A DNA stretch of 64,000 nucleotides from RI-106 sp964496875 (GCA_964496875.1 CAZCBH010000008.1:49920-113919); one strand, 5' to 3'; positions 42,749 through 52,001 are shown, counted from the first letter of the stretch. Translations and numbers: made by a program. Notes: generated by a model from the sequence alone, not told the origin.

Positions 42749-45115
42749 ATGCTCCCCAAGACTCTTTTGGCAGCGGCAATATTGTTGCTCGCCGTTTTCC
42801 TGGCTTATGGCGAGGCTGTAAAAGCCTATTTCACCTGTGACGATCTCTGGCATATGGCGAAATTGCACCAGGCTTTCAACGGCAGCCCCGCAATAATCCT
42901 TGAAAGTTTCTATGGACCCTGGGCAGACCGCAAAAGTGCCTATCTATTCTACCGTCCTTTCACCGAACTGACCCTTGCTCTGGACTACGCCATCTGCAAA
43001 GGCGAAGCCTCCGGCTTTCACCTTGCTAATCTGCTCTATCACTGGCTCAATGGAATTCTAGTCTTCGTTATAGCAATACTTCTGTTCGAGCGATTCACAA
43101 AAGAGAAACAATTTCTGATACCGCTTTTGATAGCACTGCTCTTCGTCCTTCATCCTGCGAACGCAGAACCGGTTGTCTGGATTCTATCGAGGGCAGATCT
43201 AGTTAGTACTCTATTTTATCTGAGCACCATCGCGATCACCTTAAAAGCGGGAAGAGACGGATCTTTGAAGGGTACCTATCCACTTCTTGTCCTGGGGCTT
43301 CTCAGCAAAGAATCCTGTGCCACCATACCTCTTCTAATATTACTGATTCAGTTGGCACAACGAAGCTCGATTCGTGAAAGTTTTTCAAGGACTAAATTTC
43401 ACTGGTTGATTCTTATCGTCTATCTGTCTATTAGAGCGCTCGCGCTGCAAAGCTTCACGGGAGGCTATATAGGATCGATAGGGCAGATGCTCAATCAGTC
43501 TTTTCTAGAGCGCCTCTTCATTCCGCTGGGCCTCTGGAAGATGTTCCATCCGTTTAACACAGAATATTTTGCCCCGGGCAATGCCGACGAGTTATTGTTG
43601 AGGATTCTCTATCTGGCTACCGGTCTATTGATTATCTTGAACCAGCTCTATAGCGCATCTGCCCGTCGCAGAAACAGTCTTTTTCTGCTCTGTCTGATTG
43701 CGCTCACGCTCTTGTTCTCAATCAATCTTCAAGTATGGTCGATAACAGACGGCATGGCCGGAAGCAGGATAGCTTACTTGCTTTTCGTACCGGTGGCAAT
43801 CGGTCTGGTATTATTAATGGTGCCGACAAGTGAAGCCGGAGAAAGAAACAAAAATAGATCGCCTGAGAAAGCTCTGTATCCGTTCAGTGTGGTTTTACTG
43901 ATTGCGCTCTGCCTGGTCTATACAAAGATTGCCACAGAAAACACCGCTGCCTGGGTTAAGGCCGGGGACGAAATCCTCGCAATCAAAGAGTCTATAGTCG
44001 AGAAAAGTCAGGACTTACCATCCGGAAAGAGTATCTGTGTCGCCAACCTGCCTGCCCATATCGAGGGCACCATCGCATTTTTCTCCAGCGACTACCTGGA
44101 GGGTCTATTGCAGCCTCCGCTTACAAAAGAGGACTACAGCAAAAGAACTTTCAGTCTGGACGGCTGCCCGGTACAGCTGCCCGTGCTCAACTCCGATCTC
44201 ATAGCCTCTCTAAAAAAAGAAGGTCTTACCGAGATAGTTTACTGGGACGGTCAAAAGAAGCGGTTTCTTCCTGTTCCGGAAGTAAAAACGATTGAAAACC
44301 CGCTAGTGAAAGTCAAAGAGCTCGGATTCTTCAAAAGACTTCGCGGGGACGAAGTGAAGAAACTCTCCACACTGTTCGAAAATGCCAGCCCCGGGAAGGA
44401 TATGCGCAGCTATCTGATAACCCTGCCCGCACCACTAACGATATCAAGTCCATGGCTTCTAGAGATGCTTATCGAAACAGAAACGGTAGAGCCGCTTCCT
44501 TTTTCTCAGGACAAATCGGCTGTTTTGAGCTGGTCGAGCCATCGCAAACTGCCGCCTGTTTTCCTTGCTCTGGGCAAGAGAAGAGGAGAGAAGCTTCTGA
44601 GAGTGGCACTGGGTGACTATAAGAGCTGGATTGAAAGCGGATCTAATGCGGTAAACCTGAGACTGGATCTTCCTTACAAAGGACAGCTCCTAAAAACGGC
44701 TCATTTAGTGCCGACCAGGACTTTTCGTCCCGTCCTTCTACCATTGAATTCTCCGCGCTTCTCAAGCAATGGTCTTATTGAAAGCGAAGGCGGGGCAATA
44801 GAATTGTCCTACGATGCAACCGGCATAGAAGGAGCGGTGCGGACCGCTATCGAGCTATCCTCTCCCTATTGTCAGTTCGAAGTATTCAAAGAAAAACTTG
44901 ATAAAAATCTCAAGAAGCCCGGTAAACACGCCCTGAAAGTGATTAATATTTCCAAAGGGCTCAAAGGGAATTATCGACTCGACTTAAGTGATACCACCGC
45001 CGGAGCGTATCATTATCTAAGACTCTGCGCTCTCGATCGAAACGGCAACATTCTGGGCACAGAATCCTATCCTCTTGGTGTGTTAAGGGGATCCTGCAAC
45101 AAAAGATCTGAATAA
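42749..45115 (+). CDS. GT-C fold membrane glycosyltransferase (TMTC/PMT-like), copy 2
   Basis: A 788-residue protein with about 10-12 membrane helices in the first 400 residues and a beta-rich exported domain of about 370 residues. Paralogue of the gene at 24561: same acidic pair in the first external loop (YFTCDDLWH), YRPFTELTLALDY, HPANAEPVVWILSRADL and LLSKESCATIPLL. It lacks the Lys-rich insert of copy 1. It should use a lipid-linked sugar donor to modify an exported acceptor. It sits between two FecR-like genes (16-27 nt gaps), whose Pro/Thr-rich linkers are possible acceptors; that is inference. Confidence 0.82.
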   Translation: MLPKTLLAAAILLLAVFLAYGEAVKAYFTCDDLWHMAKLHQAFNGSPAIILESFYGPWADRKSAYLFYRPFTELTLALDYAICKGEASGFHLANLLYHWLNGILVFVIAILLFERFTKEKQFLIPLLIALLFVLHPANAEPVVWILSRADLVSTLFYLSTIAITLKAGRDGSLKGTYPLLVLGLLSKESCATIPLLILLIQLAQRSSIRESFSRTKFHWLILIVYLSIRALALQSFTGGYIGSIGQMLNQSFLERLFIPLGLWKMFHPFNTEYFAPGNADELLLRILYLATGLLIILNQLYSASARRRNSLFLLCLIALTLLFSINLQVWSITDGMAGSRIAYLLFVPVAIGLVLLMVPTSEAGERNKNRSPEKALYPFSVVLLIALCLVYTKIATENTAAWVKAGDEILAIKESIVEKSQDLPSGKSICVANLPAHIEGTIAFFSSDYLEGLLQPPLTKEDYSKRTFSLDGCPVQLPVLNSDLIASLKKEGLTEIVYWDGQKKRFLPVPEVKTIENPLVKVKELGFFKRLRGDEVKKLSTLFENASPGKDMRSYLITLPAPLTISSPWLLEMLIETETVEPLPFSQDKSAVLSWSSHRKLPPVFLALGKRRGEKLLRVALGDYKSWIESGSNAVNLRLDLPYKGQLLKTAHLVPTRTFRPVLLPLNSPRFSSNGLIESEGGAIELSYDATGIEGAVRTAIELSSPYCQFEVFKEKLDKNLKKPGKHALKVINISKGLKGNYRLDLSDTTAGAYHYLRLCALDRNGNILGTESYPLGVLRGSCNKRSE

Positions 45116-45142
45116 AGCAATCCTGTTATATACTTGACTGCC

Positions 45143-46114
45143 ATGATTACCTACCTGAAAGCAGTCCCAGCCTTAGTAGGCATTATTCTTCTTGTTGGCG
45201 CGAGCCCACCGGCTCTATGCCAGGAAGAGTACATCATCGAGGGGCCGCCGGTGATTACCACACCGCCGATAGCCCCACCGCCTGTATCCCCGCCACCGGT
45301 AGTCGATACCACACCACCTCCTGGACCGCCGATTATCCCTCTGCCAACTCCCAGTACTGATTTCACACCGGTAATTGTCGTGCCCACCGATGTGCAGCCC
45401 GGTTTGAATAGCTTCCAGGACAGGAACTTCAATGTTTTCAATCTGAATTATCTCTCAAGCACCAAGGCGCTCAGGGGAGTGAATCTAATACCCGATTCGA
45501 GCTTCCCCGAAGAAGACGAGCTCCAGGGTCCGGTGAGCGGCATTATCATCCGCCACACCCAGGGGACCAGATACCAGAAAGTCGGTCCCTACGTGGTCAA
45601 GATGTTAAAAGGAGAGATTCTTATCTCGGTCAAGAAACCATCCCAGACAGCTCTGGTAATCACGCCTTTCGGCACCGTAGCGATAAACTCCGACGGAGAC
45701 GCGATCATAAAGCTGGAGAACGGTACTTTGCGGGTAATGAACCTCGATGGTCGAGGCACCAGTATAAAAGTAAAACTGGACAAAGGTCCTTTTGCCAACT
45801 CGACGGGCCGCCATAGAAGGGCGTTTACAATTAAACCAGGCTATGAACTTATCGCCTCGAAGAATCGCCTCAATCGCAATTTATTGAGACCGAAAGACGG
45901 GATTGCAAGAAGACATTTCAAAATTCTGCACAATGCGCACCTTGCCATCAGCGAATTCTCGCTGGAGAGCGCCCTGAACGCCTCGGATGTGGTAGCGGAC
46001 CTGCGCCAGAGCCTCAACGGTACTCGAGAAAGAAGAATCCTCGGGGACATGGCTAAAATGGCTGCTGTGCTCAATCATATGAACGGTGTGCAGGGCTTCA
46101 GCGTCGAGCGCTAA
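45143..46114 (+). CDS. FecR-like exported protein, copy 2
   Basis: A 323-residue protein with a signal peptide (about 1-29, ALVGIILLVGASPPALC). A very Pro-rich linker follows (PPVSPPPVVDTTPPPGPP), then a FecR-like domain (~140-245) and a tail nearly identical in key stretches to copy 1 (LAISEFSLESALNASDV, ERRILGDM). The ATG at 45143 is preferred over a TTG at 45134. It ends the FecR/GT-C/FecR trio. The duplication around the glycosyltransferase suggests two partner proteins for one membrane enzyme. Confidence 0.8.
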   Translation: MITYLKAVPALVGIILLVGASPPALCQEEYIIEGPPVITTPPIAPPPVSPPPVVDTTPPPGPPIIPLPTPSTDFTPVIVVPTDVQPGLNSFQDRNFNVFNLNYLSSTKALRGVNLIPDSSFPEEDELQGPVSGIIIRHTQGTRYQKVGPYVVKMLKGEILISVKKPSQTALVITPFGTVAINSDGDAIIKLENGTLRVMNLDGRGTSIKVKLDKGPFANSTGRHRRAFTIKPGYELIASKNRLNRNLLRPKDGIARRHFKILHNAHLAISEFSLESALNASDVVADLRQSLNGTRERRILGDMAKMAAVLNHMNGVQGFSVER

Positions 46115-46143
46115 TCTCCTTTATCACTGCACCATATATGAAA

Positions 46144-46824
46144 TCACAGAGCGGCCAGAGCTGGCTGAGAATTATTGCTTGCAGCCAGGCTCCTGGACTG
46201 CTCCACAGCCTGCATGACTCGCCTGCGGAACAGGTCGGTGACTTCGGTGAGACTTTCTCTCTTTCCTTCACCATCGACAAGAATATCGCTGATCTCTTCA
46301 TCGATGATGCGGCCTACCGAAGCGACAAAGCGCGGTCTTACGCCATGCTCATAGTGAATACCCAGTGGCACCACTTTCAAGTGGACATTTTTGCGGCGGC
46401 AGGCAAGCACCACTTTAGCGGCGCCGGGTTTGAATCGTCTGAGCACACCGTCATAAAATATATTTCCTTCCGGAAAGATGACGACAGGCTCTCCGGAGCT
46501 CAATTGCCGGCTTGCATAACCGACCAGATCTAGACGCGGATTAGCAGGGAAAGCACCGACGCTCAAAACAGCCGGTTTCTGGATGCCTTTCATTTCATTA
46601 GGGGAGACCATATAATTAGCGCGCCGGTTCAAGATGTACTGCACGACAGGACCGTCCCATCTGGAGCTATGATTGGCGATCAGAAGAAAAGGTCCTGAAT
46701 CGGGCAGGTTATCGAGACCGGTCAAAAATGCGGAATGGAAGTGAGTGTTGACCACCAGCCGGTTGACCGTGTTCCAGAAAGGATATCCGTAGAAGGATTT
46801 ACCATCGAATAAACTATCAGACAT
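46144..46824 (-). CDS. PlsC-like acyltransferase
   Basis: A 226-residue lysophospholipid acyltransferase family protein. The catalytic HX4D motif is NHSSRWD (His52, Asp57), and the glycerol-phosphate motif is FPEGNIF. There is no clear membrane helix, so it is probably a peripheral membrane enzyme acylating lysophosphatidate or a similar glycerol-phosphate lipid. It is convergent with the FecR-like copy 2 (29-nt gap). A second acyltransferase of this superfamily lies at 63129. Confidence 0.9.
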   Translation of the reverse strand: MSDSLFDGKSFYGYPFWNTVNRLVVNTHFHSAFLTGLDNLPDSGPFLLIANHSSRWDGPVVQYILNRRANYMVSPNEMKGIQKPAVLSVGAFPANPRLDLVGYASRQLSSGEPVVIFPEGNIFYDGVLRRFKPGAAKVVLACRRKNVHLKVVPLGIHYEHGVRPRFVASVGRIIDEEISDILVDGEGKRESLTEVTDLFRRRVMQAVEQSRSLAASNNSQPALAAL

Positions 46825-46999
46825 GTTTTTGACCTTTATAAACGCGAATGCCGTTCCATATCTTCAACTCTAAGACATCCCGAAATTGCTGTCCTTGTAG
46901 TTCGAACACTTTTGCGACTGTGTGCAAAAGGTCAAGCATCTGGATCGGGTGAAGAATAAGAGCTAATATGTCTAGTTGAGTTTAGAGGAAGCGACTTTC

Positions 47000-47488
47000 A
47001 TGACAAGCACCACAGCCCGAGATCATTGCCATCTGCCTGAAGAAAGCGAAATAGAGCGCTGCATGCAGGAAGCGATTCGAGAAGCGAGAAATGGTCTTGA
47101 AGAAGGTGGTGTCCCGATAGGCTCTGTCCTGGTCCGGGAAGGAAAGATAATCGGCCGCGGTCACAATCGCCGTATCCAATTTGGCGACCCGACAGCCCAT
47201 GGCGAAATCGATTGCCTGAGGGCTGCCGGTCGCCAGAGGACATATAAAGATACCATTATGTACTCGACCCTGATGCCCTGCGCCATGTGCGCCGGTGCGG
47301 CAATTCAGTTCGGCATCCCGATAGTGATAGCCGGAGAAGACAGAACTTTTGAAAGCTCCAGGTCTTTGATGGAAAATGCCGGTATAAAAGTTATCGATCT
47401 CAATCTCGATGAGTGCTACGAAATGCTGCAGAACTTTGCAAAACGCAGTCCCAGCCTGTGGAACGAAGATATCGGCATCGACAGCTGA
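47000..47488 (+). CDS. Cytosine deaminase, Fcy1-type
   Basis: A 162-residue zinc deaminase. The zinc/catalytic motif is AHGEI (His67, Glu69) rather than the usual bacterial HAE, followed by MPCAMCAGA (Cys94, Cys97). The HGE form, the spacing, the phrase YKDTIMYSTLMPC and the C-terminal W-x-EDIG match yeast cytosine deaminase Fcy1 closely; bacterial cytosine deaminase is normally the unrelated CodA. It would convert cytosine to uracil for pyrimidine salvage. The ATG at 47000 has GAGGA about 9 nt upstream; a TTG at 46976 would add eight residues. Confidence 0.85.
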   Translation: MTSTTARDHCHLPEESEIERCMQEAIREARNGLEEGGVPIGSVLVREGKIIGRGHNRRIQFGDPTAHGEIDCLRAAGRQRTYKDTIMYSTLMPCAMCAGAAIQFGIPIVIAGEDRTFESSRSLMENAGIKVIDLNLDECYEMLQNFAKRSPSLWNEDIGIDS

Positions 47489-47516
47489 TGGTTCTGAGTC
47501 AACGACAAATTGAACG

Positions 47517-47540
47517 AATCCGGCTTGCCGGGGGTTTTTC
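47517..47540 (+). terminator. Possible rho-independent terminator after cytosine deaminase
   Basis: A short GC stem (CCGG, loop CTTG, CCGG) followed by GGGTTTTT. Only four strong pairs, so weak. Confidence 0.45.
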
Positions 47541-47595
47541 GAATTATAAATTAGTGGTAGTGTAGATCATGATGCTCCTCTAAAAGGATGAGTTT

Positions 47596-47817
47596 ATGGC
47601 AAAAAGCGCAAGCGGAAGCAAAAGCAAAACCACCACAAACGGTAAAGAGGCACTCTCTATCTGCCCCACCGACGGTAACGGCTGGTGCTCCTATCCCTTC
47701 TCGCCGGCTCAAATCGCTAAACGCCTCAAGGCTAAGCAGCTGGAGAACCAGAAGAAGTCAGAAGCGGAAGCAGGCAAGAAATCCGCGAAGAAAACCGGCA
47801 AAAAAGTCGGCTCTTAG
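47596..47817 (+). CDS. Small lysine-rich protein
   Basis: A 73-residue basic protein. The start is well supported (AGGATGAG about 8 nt before ATG). It has a Ser/Lys-rich N-terminus, a central compact part with ICPTDGNGWCSYPFSPAQIAKRL and a coiled Lys/Glu tail (KKSEAEAGKKSAKKTGKKVG). The two central cysteines could bind metal or form a disulphide. Lys/Ala tails of this type can bind nucleic acid. I do not recognise the family. It converges on the PII-like gene with only 4 nt between the stops. Confidence 0.72.
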   Translation: MAKSASGSKSKTTTNGKEALSICPTDGNGWCSYPFSPAQIAKRLKAKQLENQKKSEAEAGKKSAKKTGKKVGS

Positions 47818-47821
47818 AACC

Positions 47822-48130
47822 TTATTCCGACCCGATTCGGGTTGCACTAACCAGATCCCAGACGAAGATCACGCCATCCCCCTGGGGAGAGTTGGTCCCG
47901 ACTGCGTCGCATATTACTTTGATAACTTCATCGACCTTGTCGTCTTCGAGGGCGACCTCGATCTTGATGCGCTCGGTGAGCACACCCACATTATTGATAT
48001 CGGCACTGCGATGCTCGGTGCCGAAGCCCTGGGCTTTGACCACCGTCAATCCGGGCACATCGGCTCTTCTGAGCATACTCTGCAGCCTGGGCAGAGATTT
48101 GGGTTTAATAACAGCAGAGACTATTTTCAT
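47822..48130 (-). CDS. PII-like signalling protein with short T-loop
   Basis: A 102-residue member of the GlnB/PII superfamily. The N-terminal MKIVSAVIKPKSL, the beta strand TERIKIEVALED and the C-terminal GDGVIFVWDLVSATRIGSE match the PII core, including the GDG of the B-loop. The T-loop between GFG and the KIE strand is about three residues shorter than in E. coli GlnB and lacks the uridylylated Tyr (no GAEY motif), so regulation by that route is not expected. It may bind ATP/ADP and another small ligand, as other PII-like proteins do. A TTG at 48139 would add three residues. Confidence 0.85.
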   Translation of the reverse strand: MKIVSAVIKPKSLPRLQSMLRRADVPGLTVVKAQGFGTEHRSADINNVGVLTERIKIEVALEDDKVDEVIKVICDAVGTNSPQGDGVIFVWDLVSATRIGSE

Positions 48131-48178
48131 CGGAATCAAATTCTAGCATTAAACTGAAAGTAGACGGTCAACTTGCCA

Positions 48179-48943
48179 ATGCGAATACTCTTACTATTAG
48201 CCTGGCTTATTATCGCCGGGGCAGCCCGGGCAGAAGCTACCACTTTAGAAGGCGGTGTTCGTCACATGGAACTGATGCCCTCGGTGCAGGAGTCATTTCG
48301 CAAAGGGAAAAGGCTGGACGCTTCCATCTTCGAGAATCTGAAATCCGCTAACAGCTGGGTGCAAGTGCCGTCCTGGATGGCAGGCACCTGGCTGATTAGG
48401 GAAGAAACGGCAGTCTATCGCAAGGATTTCTCCACCGGTCGTTCCACAAAAAGCCCCCACCGCTTCAAAGCCCATCACAAATTCATCTACGGCATGCAGA
48501 AGGATAGACAGGGAGGGATCTGGCATTACATAGGCGTTCCTTATAAATCAGAAACCCGTCTCGCTTCGGTAAACGAGATCCATCTGGTCAAAGAGAAACG
48601 CTTCGAGCCATACAAAGAAGCAAAAGTAAGCTTCCGCTCGGTGGTCAATGTCATAAGGGTGAAGCGCACGAAAGACGAAAGAGAACCGATGATAAAAGAT
48701 TCCTACCTACAGGAGAGCATAACCAGCTATGAACCGCTTTCGGCGAGCACCGACGAAATCAAACTGCAAGCTTCCACCAGATCCTTCGACCAGGACGGCA
48801 AACCGCTGATTCAGGCGGACAATGAAGCCCGGGTGAAGAGACTGGCTGAATTCACCCCGGTGGACAGATACAGAGAACAGGATATGCGCTTTCTATTCAG
48901 GCAGTTTTTGACTGAGAGCGGCCGCTATGACCTACTGCCTTGA
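48179..48943 (+). CDS. Secreted hypothetical protein
   Basis: A 254-residue protein with a short signal peptide (MRILLLLAWLIIAGAARA). The rest is soluble and rich in beta-strand-like sequence (WVQVPSWMAGTWLIREE; KFIYGMQKDRQGGIWHY), so a periplasmic or secreted beta protein is likely. No known domain is seen. The ATG at 48179 is preferred; a TTG two codons earlier is possible. The 3' end overlaps the convergent TPR gene by 12 nt. Function unknown. Confidence 0.78.
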   Translation: MRILLLLAWLIIAGAARAEATTLEGGVRHMELMPSVQESFRKGKRLDASIFENLKSANSWVQVPSWMAGTWLIREETAVYRKDFSTGRSTKSPHRFKAHHKFIYGMQKDRQGGIWHYIGVPYKSETRLASVNEIHLVKEKRFEPYKEAKVSFRSVVNVIRVKRTKDEREPMIKDSYLQESITSYEPLSASTDEIKLQASTRSFDQDGKPLIQADNEARVKRLAEFTPVDRYREQDMRFLFRQFLTESGRYDLLP

Positions 48944-50188
48944 GCCGCTTCCGCCCGGGTTCTTTCGAAGCCGCTTTGCTCTATCCTTCTGAGCTTTCGA
49001 CTCTTTCACCTTGCCGAGCGAATCTAGATTGCGGGCATAGTCTTCTATGTACATAACCAGCTCAGGACTGTCTTTGCCCAGTCGCTTCTCCTGAATGAAC
49101 AGGATCTTCTCCCGAATAGGCAAACTCTTCTCGTTCTTGCCTTTCTGGGCATAAATCTCGGCCACCTCCTCCAGGCTCTGAATCATGCCTGGATGATCCG
49201 GGTCTTCAGATGCCTCGGCGATTTTCAAAGACCGGGCGACCAGAGGAGCGGCCTTGTCGTAAGCACCTTCATCGATATAGAGAGCCGCTAGATTATTGAG
49301 AGTTTTAGCCACATTGGGATGGGACGGACCATAACAGGCTTCGTCAATCTTGAGAGCCCGTCGAAACAGAGGCTCGGCCTTTGCGAACTGGCTGGTTGAG
49401 TCATAGAGCTCGGCCAGATTATTGAGAATAGCTGAGAGTCCGGTATCTTTCTCGGCGTTCTCCGTGACTTTCTCCTGGATCTTCAAAGAACGCAGAAGAA
49501 GCGGCTCGGCTTTAGCATAGTCCTCCCGATCCATATAAAGCCCGGCTAGGTTGTTGAGGCTATTGGCGATATCGGCATGGCTCTCTCCCAGCTTCTTCTC
49601 TCTGATAGCAAGGGAGCGCTGCAACATCTTCTCGGCTTTGCGATATCTACCCTTCAGATCGTATACCTCGGCAAGATTATTGAGAGTGGTGGCGACCTCC
49701 AGGCTCTCTTTGTCGAGCTTGCTCTCTCTGATATCGAGCAATCGCTTGAAGCTCTTCTCTGCATCATCGAGCTTATCTTCGCTTAAATAGAGAATGCCCA
49801 GGTTGTGAAGCGCTTCGGCGATTTTAATGTTGTCAGGGCCATACTTAGCCTCTTGCAATGCCAGGGAGCGCTGGAGCAAAGGCTCGGCTTTGACGAAAGA
49901 GCCCTCCTTGAAGTGAATCAGGGCAAGATTGTCGAGACTCTTTAAGAGCTTGGGATTCTCCTTTCCCATTTTCTCGGCTACGGCAAGCGCCCGGGTCAAA
50001 AGAGACTCGGCTCCTTTAAGATCGCCTTCTTCGTAGACTTTTAAGGCGCGGTCCGTCATCGCTTGCCAGCTCCCTGACTGAGAGTCATGTTCAGGCTCGG
50101 TAGCAGAAAGGGCCTGGTTGACATCTAGAATGGGAAGCGAAACCAGACTAAGAGCAAGCAGGAAAAGGGCCATTTTGTATTTGCGCAT
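48932..50188 (-). CDS. Exported kinesin-light-chain-type TPR protein
   Basis: A 418-residue protein. From the ATG at 50188 it has a signal peptide (MRKYKMALFLLALSLVSLPIL...). About eight 42-residue TPRs with the hallmark LNNLAxLY follow (for example VATTLNNLAEVYDLKGRY, ILNNLAELYDSTSQF). The tail is basic. The frame is open to 50377, but those extra residues would lie before the signal peptide and overlap the upstream gene. It follows the 125-residue gene at 50224 by 35 nt. Related to the TPR genes at 22213 and 61420 in type, not closely in sequence. Confidence 0.87.
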   Translation of the reverse strand: MRKYKMALFLLALSLVSLPILDVNQALSATEPEHDSQSGSWQAMTDRALKVYEEGDLKGAESLLTRALAVAEKMGKENPKLLKSLDNLALIHFKEGSFVKAEPLLQRSLALQEAKYGPDNIKIAEALHNLGILYLSEDKLDDAEKSFKRLLDIRESKLDKESLEVATTLNNLAEVYDLKGRYRKAEKMLQRSLAIREKKLGESHADIANSLNNLAGLYMDREDYAKAEPLLLRSLKIQEKVTENAEKDTGLSAILNNLAELYDSTSQFAKAEPLFRRALKIDEACYGPSHPNVAKTLNNLAALYIDEGAYDKAAPLVARSLKIAEASEDPDHPGMIQSLEEVAEIYAQKGKNEKSLPIREKILFIQEKRLGKDSPELVMYIEDYARNLDSLGKVKESKAQKDRAKRLRKNPGGSGSRQ

Positions 50189-50223
50189 CAAATTCGTCCT
50201 CGGACCGCGAAAACAGGTGAATA

Positions 50224-50601
50224 TTATATCCTGGCAGGCTGATAGGGCCGAAAGGATAGAAAGGGTTTGCCTTCCCAGGCGCCCAGACCGACCGAAAGAA
50301 AACCGGCCGGATCGAGATTGAACTTGACCGCTTCGACCCCGGGCTCGATGGAAACCACTCGAGATCCGGCTATCCACTGCCAGTCTACGGTGCAGACCGC
50401 TTCAGCCAACGCAGGTAGAGACTGTTTATCTTCCACAAGTTCACAGGAGATGGCGAACTCTCCATCTTCCACGACAGCGCTCAAAATAAGACCGCTGCCG
50501 TCTTCAAAGGCCACGGCGAAGCGGTCGAGGCTGCTGGCAGCCGACTCGATGCAATTTCCAGTAAGCGTTGCTTGAACATTTTTGACGCTCTGACTTTTCA
50601 T
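50224..50601 (-). CDS. Small hypothetical protein upstream of TPR gene
   Basis: A 125-residue soluble protein. GAGAGGA about 10 nt before the ATG supports the start. Sequence looks like a compact beta protein (RFAVAFEDGSGLILSAVVEDGEFAISCELV) with no signal peptide. Codon use is like its neighbours. It is 35 nt from the TPR gene on the same strand, so likely co-transcribed. Family unknown. Confidence 0.72.
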   Translation of the reverse strand: MKSQSVKNVQATLTGNCIESAASSLDRFAVAFEDGSGLILSAVVEDGEFAISCELVEDKQSLPALAEAVCTVDWQWIAGSRVVSIEPGVEAVKFNLDPAGFLSVGLGAWEGKPFLSFRPYQPARI

Positions 50602-50699
50602 TATCGAAGAATCCTCTCAACAATCCGGTATCATTCAGGAAAACGTAGATAGCAGGAAAACAAAGTATAAAGAGTCCGTAAGCATTTTTCGGAAAAAAT

Positions 50700-52001
50700 T
50701 TGATAAAGATTGATGTGGTAATTCTGGGAGCAGGCGGAGCCGGCATGATGTGCGGCATCCATGCCGCCAGTGCTGGACGAAAAACGATTCTTCTCGACCA
50801 TTCTAAAAACCTGGGAGCAAAGATATTGATATCCGGGGGAGGTCGCTGCAACTTCACCAATCTCTATGTGACCGCCGAATCTTATGTGAGCGAAAATCCC
50901 CACTTCGTCAAATCGGCGCTCTCGCGCTATGGTCCGGGAGAATTCATCGAGCTTGTCGAAAAACACGGCATCGCTTATCACGAAAAGAAACTGGGACACC
51001 TCTTCTGCGATCAAAGCGCCCGAGAGATAGTGGATATGCTCGAGAAGGAATGCAAAGAGAATGGGGCAAAAATCGAACTAGACTCGAAGATCGAGGCTAT
51101 CTTTGCTATCAATGACGGCAAAATTTCCGAACGAGGTTATATCGCCGGCGATGGCGCTTGCAAAGCGGCGATCTTAAATTGTTTCGAATCGAATTCTCGA
51201 TTGCTTGCCGAATTGGAAGAGATCAAACAAGGATTTGCAATCAAATGCGATCGAGAACTATATCTTTGTCGCTCATTAGTAGTGGCGACCGGCGGACTCT
51301 CGGTACCGAAAGTGGGTGCCACCGGCATTGGCTACGACATCGCCAGGGTCTTCGGACACAAAGTGGTGGAGCCGATACCGGCCCTCGATGGTTTTGTCTT
51401 CAACGAGGAGGAGCGCCTTCGCTACGACCAACTCTATGGTATCGCCTGTGATGTCCTGCTAAAAACAGAAAGAGCCTCATTTCGCGAGAATATTCTCTTC
51501 ACCCACCGAGGTCTCAGCGGTCCGGCAAGCCTGCAAGCCTCTCTCTACTGGCGCAGACGAGAGCCGATTTTCATCGACTTTCTGCCCGATCTCGATATTA
51601 GAGCGCTACTCACCGAATTGCGATCCGCCGGGGAGAAAAAATTCCTGAAGTCCTCTTTGATTCAATGGCTTCCTCGCAGACTGGCGGAGCGCCTTGCTCT
51701 GTTGACCGAAATCGACGGAAGAATTGCCGAGCTATCGAACGAAAGACTTGATCAGATAGAGATCTTTCTGAAGAACCATGCCATCATGCCGGCCCGCACC
51801 ACCGGCTTCATAAAAGCAGAAGTCACCAGGGGTGGTGTCGATACCCGGGAGCTGGATTCAAAAACGATGGAGTCGAAGAAACAACCGGGTCTTTTCTTTA
51901 TCGGCGAGGTGGTCGATGTCACCGGTCAACTCGGCGGTTTCAACTTTCAATGGGCCTGGTCCAGCGGTTATGCCGCCGGGGTTGCCCTGGGTAAGGCTTG
52001 A
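50700..52001 (+). CDS. BaiN/HI0933-family FAD-dependent oxidoreductase
   Basis: A 433-residue flavoprotein. The N-terminal FAD site ILGAGGAGMMCGIHAA and the family motif ILISGGGRCNFTN are present, as are TGIGYDIARVFGH and the C-terminal FIGEVVDVTGQLGGFNFQWAW. The family includes BaiN and HI0933; most members have unproven substrates. The first usable start is a TTG at 50700, and no good ATG or Shine-Dalgarno lies nearby. It is divergent from the gene at 50224. Confidence 0.93.
   Translation: MIKIDVVILGAGGAGMMCGIHAASAGRKTILLDHSKNLGAKILISGGGRCNFTNLYVTAESYVSENPHFVKSALSRYGPGEFIELVEKHGIAYHEKKLGHLFCDQSAREIVDMLEKECKENGAKIELDSKIEAIFAINDGKISERGYIAGDGACKAAILNCFESNSRLLAELEEIKQGFAIKCDRELYLCRSLVVATGGLSVPKVGATGIGYDIARVFGHKVVEPIPALDGFVFNEEERLRYDQLYGIACDVLLKTERASFRENILFTHRGLSGPASLQASLYWRRREPIFIDFLPDLDIRALLTELRSAGEKKFLKSSLIQWLPRRLAERLALLTEIDGRIAELSNERLDQIEIFLKNHAIMPARTTGFIKAEVTRGGVDTRELDSKTMESKKQPGLFFIGEVVDVTGQLGGFNFQWAWSSGYAAGVALGKA

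Noticed and set aside
41854..46114. Classic FecR iron-signalling system
   Set aside because: No FecI-type sigma factor or TonB-dependent receptor is nearby; the FecR fold here is probably used for something else.
47596..47817. Histone H1-like protein
   Set aside because: The Lys/Ala tail is suggestive but too short and the cysteine-containing core does not fit; left as unknown.
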